Shown piece by piece: positions 18,386-25,643 of a DNA stretch of 36,198 nt. Position 1 is the first letter of the stretch; every line of letters starts with the position of its first letter. Both the position numbers and the translations under genes were made by a program. Origin of the DNA: Acidovorax defluvii (GTDB lineage Bacteria; Pseudomonadota; Gammaproteobacteria; Burkholderiales; Burkholderiaceae_C); contig QLTU01000031.1 in the NCBI GenBank assembly GCA_003268905.1, forward strand, positions 1 through 36,198, in the 5' to 3' direction. A model generated the notes under the pieces. It was not told the origin of the DNA and did no database searches. It saw only the letters and a list, made by a program, of their open reading frames with translations.

Positions 18386-18949
18386 TTAGCGCGCAGGCGC
18401 TTCGAGCGGAGGGTAAGAGGTGGTGGTAACCGGCTGGGCAGGCACCGCCGCCGGTGTCCTGGCCGCGCGCTCGGGTGCCGGGAAACGCGCCAACTGGGCA
18501 TCGGTGGCTTCCAGCACGGGCACCTTGCCCTTGGTGGAGCGCGACCCGAGAGTAGCCACAAACTCGGTTTCGGAGGGCATGGGGTCGCCCTCGAAACGCT
18601 GCAGCAGGTCTCCCTGGAAGAACACGGTGAGTTTGCGCGTCTGGATGTCTTCACCGGGGCGTTTGATGGTGAACACGTATTCCCAGCGCTCTGCGTGGAA
18701 CAGGCTGGTGACCAGGGGCGTGCCGAGAATGTCGCGCACCTGCTGGCGGCTCATGCCCGGCGCAAGCGCTTCGACCTGCTCGCGCGACACGAAATTGCCC
18801 TGCACCACATCGACTCGGTAAGGCGTCACCACGCTGGCCAGGCGATTGCTGGCACTGTCCAGGCTGCTGCAGCCGGCCACGGCAGTGAGGCAGGCACCGA
18901 TAAACAATGTCACGCCCAGACGGGCACTGCGATAGGCTTTGGCGGGCAT
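18386..18949 (-). CDS. bamE: Outer membrane protein assembly factor BamE
   Basis: Lipoprotein of the BAM complex that inserts beta-barrel proteins. The product is 187 residues. The signal peptide ends at the lipobox VAGC (Cys27), then comes the SmpA/OmlA domain with YRVDVVQGNFVS, VEALAPGMSRQQVRDILGTPLV and the WEYVF strand. The C-terminal 60 residues are a proline/alanine-rich tail beyond the core domain, ending TTTSYPPLEAPAR; such tails are variable among betaproteobacteria. It is divergent from fur across 89 bases, a widespread arrangement. Confidence 0.95.
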   Translation of the reverse strand: MPAKAYRSARLGVTLFIGACLTAVAGCSSLDSASNRLASVVTPYRVDVVQGNFVSREQVEALAPGMSRQQVRDILGTPLVTSLFHAERWEYVFTIKRPGEDIQTRKLTVFFQGDLLQRFEGDPMPSETEFVATLGSRSTKGKVPVLEATDAQLARFPAPERAARTPAAVPAQPVTTTSYPPLEAPAR

Positions 18950-18967
18950 GGAAAAGAGTCGTAAGGC

Positions 18968-18985
18968 TATGATCGATCCATTGTA
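18968..18985. promoter_or_regulatory. Overlapping divergent -10 candidates for fur and bamE
   Basis: TATGAT (18968-18973, plus) could serve fur, and TACAAT (18980-18985, minus) could serve bamE, within the 89-base divergent gap. Neither has a good -35 match, so both are tentative. No clear Fur box was recognised. Confidence 0.3.
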
Positions 18986-19038
18986 GCGGCTGGTCCTGCG
19001 GGCCTGGTCGAGCCCGCCGACGCACGAAAGACACGGTC

Positions 19039-19455
19039 ATGACGAATATCGACGAACTCAAAAGCACAGGCCTCAAAGCAACCTTGCCGCGCCTGAAGAT
19101 TCTGGAGATTTTCCAGAAGGGCGCACAGCGCCACATGACGGCCGAAGATGTCTTTCGCGTCCTGCTGGAAGAACGCTCGGATATAGGGCTGGCCACGGTC
19201 TATCGCGTGCTCACGCAGTTCGAGCAGGCGGGCATTCTGATCCGCAGCAACTTCGAAAGCGGCAAGGCGGTTTACGAACTCGACGAAGGCCAGCACCACG
19301 ACCATTTCGTGTGCACGTCGTGCGGCAAGGTGGAAGAGTTCTACGACCCCGAGATCGAAAAGCGCCAGCAGATCATTGCCAAGGCCAAGGGCTGGGTGGT
19401 GCAGGACCACACGATGGCCCTGTATGGCCAGTGCGCCCACTGCGCCGCCAAATGA
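19039..19455 (+). CDS. fur: Ferric uptake regulator Fur
   Basis: Metal-sensing repressor of iron-uptake genes, acting as a dimer on DNA. The 138-residue product has the normal length. The winged helix includes [19 protein letters not shown] (47-65). The metal-binding part carries HHDH (86-89) and two CxxC pairs, Cys92/Cys95 and Cys132/Cys135, as in classical Fur and not Zur or PerR. A family 2 hairpin repeat begins immediately after its stop. Confidence 0.96.
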   Translation: MTNIDELKSTGLKATLPRLKILEIFQKGAQRHMTAEDVFRVLLEERSDIGLATVYRVLTQFEQAGILIRSNFESGKAVYELDEGQHHDHFVCTSCGKVEEFYDPEIEKRQQIIAKAKGWVVQDHTMALYGQCAHCAAK

Positions 19456-19550
19456 AGCCCCCCTGAGGCGCTGCGCGCCTTCCCCCTGAAGGGGGACGCC
19501 GCCAGCGCGGCGGGGCGGCCCTTGCGCGGCGGCCGCCGGCTTGGCCGCGA
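19456..19550 (+). repeat. Family 2 GC-rich repeat after fur
   Basis: Directly after the TGA, GGCGC-TGC-GCGCC and CCCCC-TGAA-GGGGG form two consecutive hairpins, followed by a GC-rich tail of further inverted repeats. About 45 bases match the sequence after the corA stop (35527). The position suggests a transcript end or stability element for fur. Confidence 0.75.
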
Positions 19551-19625
19551 CGGGCTCTTGGGCCTGCGGACAGCGCGCACACAATTGCCTGGAACGGTTG
19601 CCGAGCCTGTTGCCCAACCTGCGGA

Positions 19626-20582
19626 TTAGCCCCCGGTGTCGCGTTCCATGGCGCGGCGATGCCGCTCCACAAATTCCTGATAAGTGTCGATGCCGCGCAA
19701 CTGCAAGATGGTGTTGCGCACGGCCGCCTCCACGAGCACGGCAATATTGCGCCCCGCCACCACCTGGATCACCACCTTGAGCACCGGCACGCCCAGCACG
19801 TCCTGCGTGAGCGGCTCGTAGGGCAGGCGCTCGTATTCGCGCTCCAGCGTTTCCTTGCGCACCAGGTGCACGATGAGCTTGAGGCGCATCTTGCGGCGCA
19901 CGGCGGTTTCACCAAAGATGGCGCGGATGTCCAGGAGGCCAATGCCGCGCACTTCCAGCAGGTTCTGCAGCAGCTCGGGGCACTTGCCCTCAATGGTGGT
20001 CTGGTTGATGCGAAACAGGTCAACAGCATCGTCGGCCACCAGACCGTTGCCGCGCGAGATCAACTCCAGCCCCAGCTCACTTTTGCCCAGGCCGGATTCA
20101 CCCGTGATCATCACCCCCAGGCCCAGAATGTCCATGAACACGCCGTGCATCGTGGTGCGGTCGGCAAAGTGCTTGGACAGGTAGGCACGCAGCACATCAA
20201 TGACGAACGCCGACGACTCGTGCGTGGCGAACATGGGGATTTGTGCGCGCTCGCACATGGACAGCAGCGCATCCGGAGCAGCCTGTCCATCGGCGAGCAC
20301 CAGCACGGGAGGCTCCAGCGTGACAATGCGCGCGATGCGGCGCTGGCAGTCTTCGGGGGTGGCATTGACGAGGTAGGCGATTTCTCGCTCGCCCAGAATC
20401 TGCACCCGATAGGGGTGGATGTAGTTGAGATACCCCACCAGATCGGCGCCCGAGCGTGCCGCACGCACGGCCACTTCGTCAAAGCGCCGCTCGGAAGCAC
20501 CAAGGCCGGCCACCCATTCCCATTTCAGGGTGCCCCGGAATTCCTCAAACAGGACATCGGCACTGACGACGTTGGGCTTCAA
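19626..20582 (-). CDS. hprK: HPr kinase/phosphorylase
   Basis: Bifunctional enzyme that phosphorylates or dephosphorylates a serine of HPr-like proteins. In proteobacteria it is linked to an incomplete, regulatory phosphotransferase system. The 318-residue product has the N-terminal MurF-like domain, His146 in MHGVF, the P-loop GESGLGKS (161-168) and the family signature [17 protein letters not shown] (208-224). It lies 27 bases downstream of ptsN on the same strand, so the two act in one regulatory module. The start MKPNVV at 20582 fits family length. Confidence 0.96.
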   Translation of the reverse strand: MKPNVVSADVLFEEFRGTLKWEWVAGLGASERRFDEVAVRAARSGADLVGYLNYIHPYRVQILGEREIAYLVNATPEDCQRRIARIVTLEPPVLVLADGQAAPDALLSMCERAQIPMFATHESSAFVIDVLRAYLSKHFADRTTMHGVFMDILGLGVMITGESGLGKSELGLELISRGNGLVADDAVDLFRINQTTIEGKCPELLQNLLEVRGIGLLDIRAIFGETAVRRKMRLKLIVHLVRKETLEREYERLPYEPLTQDVLGVPVLKVVIQVVAGRNIAVLVEAAVRNTILQLRGIDTYQEFVERHRRAMERDTGG

Positions 20583-20609
20583 GACAGTCCCGCGAAGGCG
20601 AAGAAAAAA

Positions 20610-21077
20610 TCAGGCGGCCTGGGTGGACTGCCAACCGGCGATCATGCCGTGCAGCACCGCGGCGTCGTCACACGCCTTGAGCCTCTCGCGCAGCACCGAG
20701 TCGCTCAGCAGCTCGGCAATTTCGGAGAGGATTTCCAGGTGCTTCTGGGTCGCGGCTTCGGGTACGAGCAGAAAAATGAGCAACCCAACCGGCATTTCGT
20801 CGGGCGCATCGAAACCAATCGGCTGCGCGAGTTGAAACACCGCCGCCATCGGCGCCTTGAGGCCCTTGATGCGGCCATGCGGAATGGCCACGCCGTGTCC
20901 CAGGCCCGTGGAGCCTAGTCGCTCACGCGCAAAGAGGCTGTCGGTGATCAGCGCCCGCGAAAGACCGTGCTGGCCTTCAAACAGGAGACCCGCTTCTTCG
21001 AAAGCACGCTTCTTGCTGGTGGCGTCAACGCTCACGAGCACTTGAGCGGAGGGCAGGATGGATGCGAGTCGGTTCAT
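20610..21077 (-). CDS. ptsN: PTS IIA-like nitrogen regulatory protein PtsN
   Basis: EIIA-Ntr domain protein phosphorylated through PtsP and NPr. In other bacteria it regulates K+ transport (TrkA in E. coli) and nitrogen and carbon balance. The 155-residue product has the expected length, with the phosphorylated histidine in AIPHGR (His67). ATG 21077 is chosen on homology (MNRLASILP); no strong ribosome site is visible and the frame is open to 21131. A Rho-independent terminator separates it from hpf. trkA in the same window is a possible partner, by analogy only. Confidence 0.93.
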   Translation of the reverse strand: MNRLASILPSAQVLVSVDATSKKRAFEEAGLLFEGQHGLSRALITDSLFARERLGSTGLGHGVAIPHGRIKGLKAPMAAVFQLAQPIGFDAPDEMPVGLLIFLLVPEAATQKHLEILSEIAELLSDSVLRERLKACDDAAVLHGMIAGWQSTQAA

Positions 21078-21136
21078 GGTCAAGGAAACAATTATGCACA
21101 CATTGGCAGAAACCCTGATCAAAACCCGCAAGCCAC

Positions 21137-21159
21137 AAAAAAACCGCCCCGGGGGGCGG
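21137..21159 (-). terminator. Rho-independent terminator between hpf and ptsN
   Basis: On the minus strand CCGCCCC pairs with GGGGCGG across a two-base loop, followed at once by seven T residues (21137-21143). It lies 31 bases past the hpf stop. It should end most hpf transcripts before ptsN, although the two are usually treated as one locus. Confidence 0.85.
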
Positions 21160-21190
21160 CTGCGGCCGACAGGCAGCGCATCTGCATGGC

Positions 21191-21523
21191 TTACGCGAGC
21201 ATCTCGCGTTTGGATGCGTCGTAGTGGTCCTGGATGCGGTCTTTATGGCGCACGACCTGGCGATCCATCTTGTCCACGAGCTCGTCCACAGCGGCATACA
21301 GGTCGAAATGGGAGCTTTCTGCAAACAGGTCGCTTCCCTTGACGTGGATGTTGCATTCCGCTCGCTGCCGTTTCTCTTTTTCCTTCTGTTTCTCTACTGT
21401 CAGCAGCACCTTCACGTCCACTACCTGATCGAAATGGCGCGTGATCCGGTCGAGCTTGGTCGTGACGTAATTGCGCAAGGCGGGGGTAACTTCGAGGTGG
21501 TGACCGCTGATCGTCAAGTTCAT
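21191..21523 (-). CDS. hpf: Ribosome hibernation promoting factor, short form
   Basis: Binds the 30S subunit in stationary phase and promotes inactive ribosome dimers. The 110-residue product fits the short HPF/YhbH type without the long C-terminal dimerisation domain. The opening [20 protein letters not shown] and the basic region [17 protein letters not shown] are typical. A strong AGGAG site eight bases upstream supports ATG 21523. rpoN, which often precedes hpf, is absent; upstream is a 434-base stretch without a gene. Confidence 0.95.
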   Translation of the reverse strand: MNLTISGHHLEVTPALRNYVTTKLDRITRHFDQVVDVKVLLTVEKQKEKEKRQRAECNIHVKGSDLFAESSHFDLYAAVDELVDKMDRQVVRHKDRIQDHYDASKREMLA

Positions 21524-21614
21524 AAGTAAGTCTCCTGTGGCTCTTTGACAAAAATGCCGCTCTGGATCAAAGGAACGGCCCGGCTAACTCGGATACATGC
21601 GTCGACGCGAATTC

Positions 21615-21643
21615 ACTATGCCCCCGCGCAATGCCAAAAGCAA
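21615..21643 (-). promoter_or_regulatory. Candidate sigma-70 promoter of hpf
   Basis: On the minus strand TTGCTT (21638-21643) and CATAGT (21615-21620) are 17 bases apart, placing a start about 85 bases before the hpf ATG. The match to consensus is moderate. No -24/-12 sigma-54 element was recognised. Confidence 0.35.
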
Positions 21644-21859
21644 TCCCATACCGCCCTTGGCGGGCGGGTTATGTCGGTGAAGGTGCCACGGCGAAAAAAA
21701 ACGCGCACAATGGGTCGGCTGTAGGCAAAGTCCCCAAAACGCCCCCCAGTGCGTGCCCCACCAACGCGGCAGTTGCCCGCCTTGCAAGGCACCCCCTGCA
21801 TTGCCACGGCCTTGCGCGCAGCCGCCCAGAGCCGGGGCCCCACCCGGTGCGCTGCTGCG

Positions 21860-21865
21860 TAAAAT
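21860..21865 (+). promoter_or_regulatory. Candidate -10 element of purC
   Basis: TAAAAT preceded by CG and followed by C, giving GTAAAATC as also seen before purE (25082-25089). There is no clear -35. It lies about 93 bases before the purC ATG. The shared octamer is the main support. Confidence 0.35.
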
Positions 21866-21957
21866 CAAACGGTTCGAAGCAGCCCTGATCGCCCGCAATC
21901 CTTAACACTTTCCTGGCACGGAACCCTCTTCACGCTCCGCCTGCCCGCACTACCACC

Positions 21958-22878
21958 ATGACCCAGCCCAGCCCCCAAGCCCTGCACACTTCGGCCCTCA
22001 CCTCCCTGCCCCTGCTGGCCCGCGGCAAGGTGCGCGACAACTACGCCGTGGGAGATGACCGCATCCTGATGGTGGCCAGCGACCGCCTGTCGGCGTTTGA
22101 CGTGATCATGGGCGAACCCATCCCCGGCAAGGGCGAGTTGCTGACGCAGATGGCGCTGTTCTGGTTTGACAAACTCGGCCACATCTGCCCCAACCACCTG
22201 ACGGGCGAGGCGCCCGAAAGCGTGGTGAGCGCCGCCGAGGTGCCGCAGGTGCGTGGACGCTCCATGCTGGTGCAGCGCCTGCAACCCATCCCGGTCGAAG
22301 CCGTGGTGCGTGGCTACCTGGCCGGCAGCGGCTGGAAGGAATACCAGGCGTCGCAATCGGTGTGTGGCGTGCCGCTGCCCGCCGGCCTGACCAACGCCGC
22401 CAGGCTGCCCGAACCCATCTACACCCCTGCGGCGAAGGCGGCAGCGGGTGAGCACGACGAAAACATCACCTTCGAGCGCACGGTCGAGATGATCGGCCTG
22501 GAGCTGGCCACCAAAATCCGCGACCTGAGCATCGCCATCTACAAGGCCGCCGCAGAGATCGCGCTCACCAAAGGCATGATCATTGCCGACACCAAGTTCG
22601 AATTCGGCTTGGCCCCGGATGGGACACTGGTGCTGATGGACGAAGTGCTCACGCCCGACAGCTCGCGCTACTGGCCGGTGGAGGGCTATGCCGAAGCCCT
22701 TGCCAAGGGCGAAAACCCGCCCAGCTACGACAAGCAGTTTGTGCGCGACTGGCTGGAGCAGGCCCAGGTCAACGGCAAGCCCTGGGACAAAACGCCGCCC
22801 TCCCCGCGCCTGCCCCAGGCCGTGATCGAGAAAACCGCCGCCAAGTACCGCGAGGCGCTGGAGCGGCTGACGGGCTGA
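21958..22878 (+). CDS. purC: SAICAR synthase
   Basis: Phosphoribosylaminoimidazole-succinocarboxamide synthase: joins CAIR and aspartate with ATP in purine synthesis. The 306-residue product is the longer, yeast-like form. Seen: the glycine-rich opening [24 protein letters not shown], the signature [17 protein letters not shown] (about 113-129), and [10 protein letters not shown] followed by [12 protein letters not shown] near the C terminus. It is followed after 129 bases by a DJ-1/PfpI gene; purE and purK lie 2.3 kb downstream on the same strand but are separated by other genes. Confidence 0.96.
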   Translation: MTQPSPQALHTSALTSLPLLARGKVRDNYAVGDDRILMVASDRLSAFDVIMGEPIPGKGELLTQMALFWFDKLGHICPNHLTGEAPESVVSAAEVPQVRGRSMLVQRLQPIPVEAVVRGYLAGSGWKEYQASQSVCGVPLPAGLTNAARLPEPIYTPAAKAAAGEHDENITFERTVEMIGLELATKIRDLSIAIYKAAAEIALTKGMIIADTKFEFGLAPDGTLVLMDEVLTPDSSRYWPVEGYAEALAKGENPPSYDKQFVRDWLEQAQVNGKPWDKTPPSPRLPQAVIEKTAAKYREALERLTG

Positions 22879-23007
22879 GGTCCCGCGGCCACGCCCTTGC
22901 AGCGCACGCACCGGCCCGCTCCATCGATGTAGTAACGGGATAACACCCGCTGCGGCGCGTGCGCCGCAAGAATGGTGTTTCCCAGTACAACAACCCAGGA
23001 GACAACC

Positions 23008-23589
23008 ATGGCCGGCAAGAAAATTCTGATGATCTGTGGCGACTACTGTGAGGACTACGAAACCATGGTGCCGTTCCAGGCGCTGCTGGCCGTAGGCCAC
23101 ACGGTGCATGCCGTGTGCCCCGACAAGAAGGCGGGTGAGCACATCAAAACCGCGATCCACGACTTTGAAGGCGCCCAGACCTACAGCGAGAAGCCGGGCC
23201 ACAACTTCACCCTGAACGCCACCTTTGCCGACGTGGTGGCCAGCCAGTACGATGCCCTCGTCCTGCCCGGCGGCCGCGGCCCGGAATACCTTCGCACCTA
23301 CCCCGCCGTGGTTGCCGCCGTGCGGCATTTCTTTGAGGCGGGCAAACCTGTGGCGGCCATCTGCCATGCCGCCCAGCTGCTGGCAGGCGCTGGCGTGCTG
23401 AAAGGGCGCACCTGCTCGGCCTACCCGGCGTGCCGCGCCGAGGTGGAACTGGCCGGTGGCCGGTATGCCGACATTGCCGTGGACAAGGCGCACACCGACG
23501 GCAACCTGGTCAGCGCCCCGGCCTGGCCCGCACACCCGGACTGGATAGCGCAGTTTCTGGCGGTGCTGGGCACGCGCATCACCCACTGA
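23008..23589 (+). CDS. DJ-1/PfpI family protein
   Basis: Member of the DJ-1/ThiJ/PfpI superfamily, which includes proteases, glyoxalases and redox chaperones; the activity here cannot be assigned. The 193-residue product shows the flavodoxin-like fold with the nucleophile elbow AICHAAQLL (Cys119, His120), an acidic partner in the first loop (GDYCEDYE, residues 11-18) and LPGGRGPEYL near 87. An AGGAGA ribosome site supports ATG 23008 over an upstream in-frame start at 22972. It precedes a ribbon-helix-helix gene; a perfect 8-bp hairpin lies between them. Confidence 0.88.
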   Translation: MAGKKILMICGDYCEDYETMVPFQALLAVGHTVHAVCPDKKAGEHIKTAIHDFEGAQTYSEKPGHNFTLNATFADVVASQYDALVLPGGRGPEYLRTYPAVVAAVRHFFEAGKPVAAICHAAQLLAGAGVLKGRTCSAYPACRAEVELAGGRYADIAVDKAHTDGNLVSAPAWPAHPDWIAQFLAVLGTRITH

Positions 23590-23616
23590 GCGAGGCGCCC
23601 CCGGGCTTGCCCGCTT

Positions 23617-23638
23617 GCGCGCCCCTGTGCGGGCGCGC
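23617..23638 (+). other. Perfect hairpin between the PfpI and ribbon-helix-helix genes
   Basis: GCGCGCCC and GGGCGCGC pair exactly around the loop CTGTGC, 28 bases after the PfpI stop and 41 before the next ATG. There is no U tract. It could reduce read-through or protect the 3' end; function is unproved. Confidence 0.4.
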
Positions 23639-23678
23639 ACCATGGGGCCTGTTTTCTGCCCACCCGGAGAAGCCCGCC

Positions 23679-24056
23679 ATGTGCCAGGTCTTTATCAGCG
23701 CCGACCCTGCTCTCTACACCTGCCGCGCCCGCTCGGTGCGGCTGCATGGCGTGGCCACCAGCATTCGGCTGGAAAACCTGTTCTGGCAGGTGCTGGAGGA
23801 AATTGCCGCGCGCGACAGCATGAGCGTGCCGCAGCTTTGCGCCCGCCTGCACGACGAGCTGCAGGCCGAGCGCGGCAGCGTGGACAACTTTGCGTCGTTT
23901 CTGCGTGTGTGCTGCGGGCGCTACCTGGCGCTGCAGCCGTCGGGCGGCATTCCGCAGGACCGTTCGATCCCGATCCGCAGCCTCAATGCGGGGCGTGTCC
24001 TGGCTACCGAACACCACCCCAAGCCGCGCGCTGCGGCACACCGGCGCGCCGCCTGA
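23679..24056 (+). CDS. Ribbon-helix-helix domain protein
   Basis: Probable small DNA-binding protein. The 125-residue product has a ribbon-helix-helix core in the first half: a strand around RSVRLHGVATSIRLE and two helices, NLFWQVLEEIAARD and SVPQLCARLHDELQ. This resembles the RHH_4 group of conserved proteobacterial proteins. The C-terminal third is basic and looks disordered (PKPRAAAHRRAA). A GGAGA site six bases or more upstream supports ATG 23679. There is no toxin partner next to it, so an antitoxin role is not supported. The target is unknown. Confidence 0.75.
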   Translation: MCQVFISADPALYTCRARSVRLHGVATSIRLENLFWQVLEEIAARDSMSVPQLCARLHDELQAERGSVDNFASFLRVCCGRYLALQPSGGIPQDRSIPIRSLNAGRVLATEHHPKPRAAAHRRAA

Positions 24057-24085
24057 CGACGCTGCCGGGCTCAGCTCAACTCAGC

Positions 24086-25009
24086 TCAGCTGAGCACCAC
24101 GCTCGACAAGCGGCGGCGGTAGGTGGCCACCACCGGGTCTTCGGGGGGAATCTGGCCTTCGGCCACCTTCACCTTGGGCGGCTCGATGATTTCCAGGATG
24201 GCCACATAAGTCTTGCGGGCCGCCTCTTCGCTCCACGCCTTGTCGCGCATGAGGATTTCGAGCAGCTCGTCCATGGCGTCGGTCCAGCGCTGCTGCGCCA
24301 TGAGCCAGCGGGCGCGGGCAAAGCGGGTGTCAAAGTCGCGCTTGTTGGCGGTTATTTTTGCATCAAATTCGGCTCCAGCGCTCTCTCCATAAGCGCTAAC
24401 AGCTACATAATCAATAGCATCCATCCAGCACTTGAGCGCACCGAGCTTGCGCGAGGTGGCGGCTTTGGCGATCACGGGGGCGAAGGCCACCTTGGCGTCG
24501 TCGTCGCGGCCCAATTGCAGCAGCAGCTTGACGCAATCGAACCGTGCGTCGTCGTTGGCAGGGTCGGTGGCCACGGCGTGCTGCAGCTTTTCCAGGGCGG
24601 TGTCGGTGTCGCCTTCGGCCAGCGCATCCAGCGCCTCTTCTTCCTCGGCCTCTGCCACCACTTCTTCGGCGGATGGCACATGCTTGTCGAGAAATTCGCG
24701 CACCTGGCCCTCGGGCAGCGCGCCCATGAAGCCATCGACGGGCTGGCCGTTCATCAGCAGCACGCAGGTGGGGATGCTGCGGATACCGAACATGCCCGCC
24801 AGTTGCTGCTCCTGATCGGAGTCGATCTTGACCAGCTTGAAGCGGCCCGTGTAGTCGGTTTCGAGCTTTTCGAGGATGGGGCCCAGCGACTTGCAGGGGC
24901 CGCACCAGGGCGCCCAGAAATCCACCAACACGGGCACGTTCATCGAGGCGGCAACCACCTCGGCTTCAAAGTTCTCTACGGTGACGTCAATCATGATGGT
25001 GTGGGCCAT
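24086..25009 (-). CDS. cnoX: Thioredoxin-TPR protein, CnoX/YbbN-like
   Basis: Cytosolic thioredoxin-fold co-chaperone family; E. coli CnoX protects substrates from oxidation and hands them to GroEL. The 307-residue product has a thioredoxin domain (about 7-110) with the active site WCGPC (Cys36, Cys39) and cis-proline at RSIPT (Pro80), then a helical TPR-like half. A CGPC site differs from the SQHC of E. coli CnoX and suggests true disulfide chemistry. The start is 25009 or the ATG at 24994 (MIDVT). Residues about 197-220, between two TPR helices, are encoded by a well-preserved family 1 repeat. It is divergent from purE. Confidence 0.88.
   Translation of the reverse strand: MAHTIMIDVTVENFEAEVVAASMNVPVLVDFWAPWCGPCKSLGPILEKLETDYTGRFKLVKIDSDQEQQLAGMFGIRSIPTCVLLMNGQPVDGFMGALPEGQVREFLDKHVPSAEEVVAEAEEEEALDALAEGDTDTALEKLQHAVATDPANDDARFDCVKLLLQLGRDDDAKVAFAPVIAKAATSRKLGALKCWMDAIDYVAVSAYGESAGAEFDAKITANKRDFDTRFARARWLMAQQRWTDAMDELLEILMRDKAWSEEAARKTYVAILEIIEPPKVKVAEGQIPPEDPVVATYRRRLSSVVLS
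24354..24419 (-). repeat. Family 1 repeat inside cnoX
   Basis: On the cnoX sense strand the segment reads GTAGCTGTTAGCGCTTATGG, then AGAGCGCTGGAGCCGAATTT. AGCGCTTATGG and the AGAGCGCT arm form the same imperfect inverted repeat as the intergenic copies. It is in frame, encoding roughly YVAVSAYGESAGAEFDAK, and markedly AT-rich against its flanks. Confidence 0.8.
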
Positions 25010-25082
25010 GGGCCTGTGAAGCGATTTCGCGCTATTTTGGCCCAATGAAACAGCCCCACGCCAGCAAGGGAAGCGCAAAAAG

Positions 25083-25088
25083 TAAAAT
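25083..25088 (+). promoter_or_regulatory. Candidate -10 element of purE
   Basis: TAAAAT within GTAAAATC, the same octamer as before purC, 60 bases upstream of the purE ATG. There is no clear -35, and no PurR-type operator was recognised. Confidence 0.35.
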
Positions 25089-25148
25089 CGCGGGTTCCAC
25101 CTACAGCGGTGCAGCGGGCGCAGCCTGCGGTCCGACACCTCCAACACC

Positions 25149-25643
25149 ATGAAACCCATCCAGATCGGCGTGGTCATGGGTTCCAGCAGCGACTGGGACA
25201 CCATGCAGCATGCAGTGCAGATTCTTGAACAGTTCGGCATCGGGCACGAGGCCCGCGTGGTCTCGGCCCACCGCATGCCCGACGACATGTTTGCCTATGC
25301 CGAAGCCGCCGCAGGCCGGGGCCTCAAGGCCATCATTGCCGGGGCCGGGGGTGCCGCCCACCTACCCGGCATGATCGCTGCCAAGACCACCGTGCCCGTG
25401 CTGGGCGTGCCGGTGGCCAGCCGCCACCTGCAGGGCGTGGATTCACTGCATTCCATCGTGCAGATGCCCAAGGGCATTCCTGTGGCCACATTCGCCATTG
25501 GCACGGCAGGCGCGGCCAATGCCGCCCTGTTTGCCGTGGCCCTGCTCGCCAACGGGAGCCCCGAGCTGCGCCAGCGCCTTGAAGCCTTCCGCACCGAGCA
25601 GACCGAAGTCGCCCGCAACATGACCTTGCCGCCCACCGCATGA
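25149..25643 (+). CDS. purE: N5-carboxyaminoimidazole ribonucleotide mutase
   Basis: Class I PurE: converts N5-CAIR to CAIR in purine synthesis. The 164-residue product shows [10 protein letters not shown] (7-16), the catalytic histidine in SAHRMPD (His41), [11 protein letters not shown] near 67-77 and [15 protein letters not shown]. Its stop overlaps the start of purK by four bases (ATGA), so PurE and PurK are translated in a coupled way, matching their consecutive reactions. Confidence 0.97.
   Translation: MKPIQIGVVMGSSSDWDTMQHAVQILEQFGIGHEARVVSAHRMPDDMFAYAEAAAGRGLKAIIAGAGGAAHLPGMIAAKTTVPVLGVPVASRHLQGVDSLHSIVQMPKGIPVATFAIGTAGAANAALFAVALLANGSPELRQRLEAFRTEQTEVARNMTLPPTA

Larger units (their letters stand above)
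21524..21957. other. Intergenic stretch between divergent hpf and purC
   Basis: No credible gene is seen. A short open frame at 21631-21888 (plus) has no ribosome site, no hydrophobic pattern and no recognisable family. The stretch should hold the promoters of both flanking genes; candidates are listed separately. The rpoN gene that commonly precedes hpf is not here. Confidence 0.6.

Noticed and set aside
21631..21888. 85-codon open frame between hpf and purC
   Set aside because: No ribosome site, no recognisable domain, and composition like non-coding DNA.
21865..23643. 592-codon open frame on the minus strand opposite purC and the PfpI gene
   Set aside because: It crosses two real genes and their gap, has no family resemblance and has a codon-shadow composition.
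23679..24056. Antitoxin interpretation of the ribbon-helix-helix protein
   Set aside because: No toxin-like gene is adjacent; the next gene is a thioredoxin on the opposite strand.
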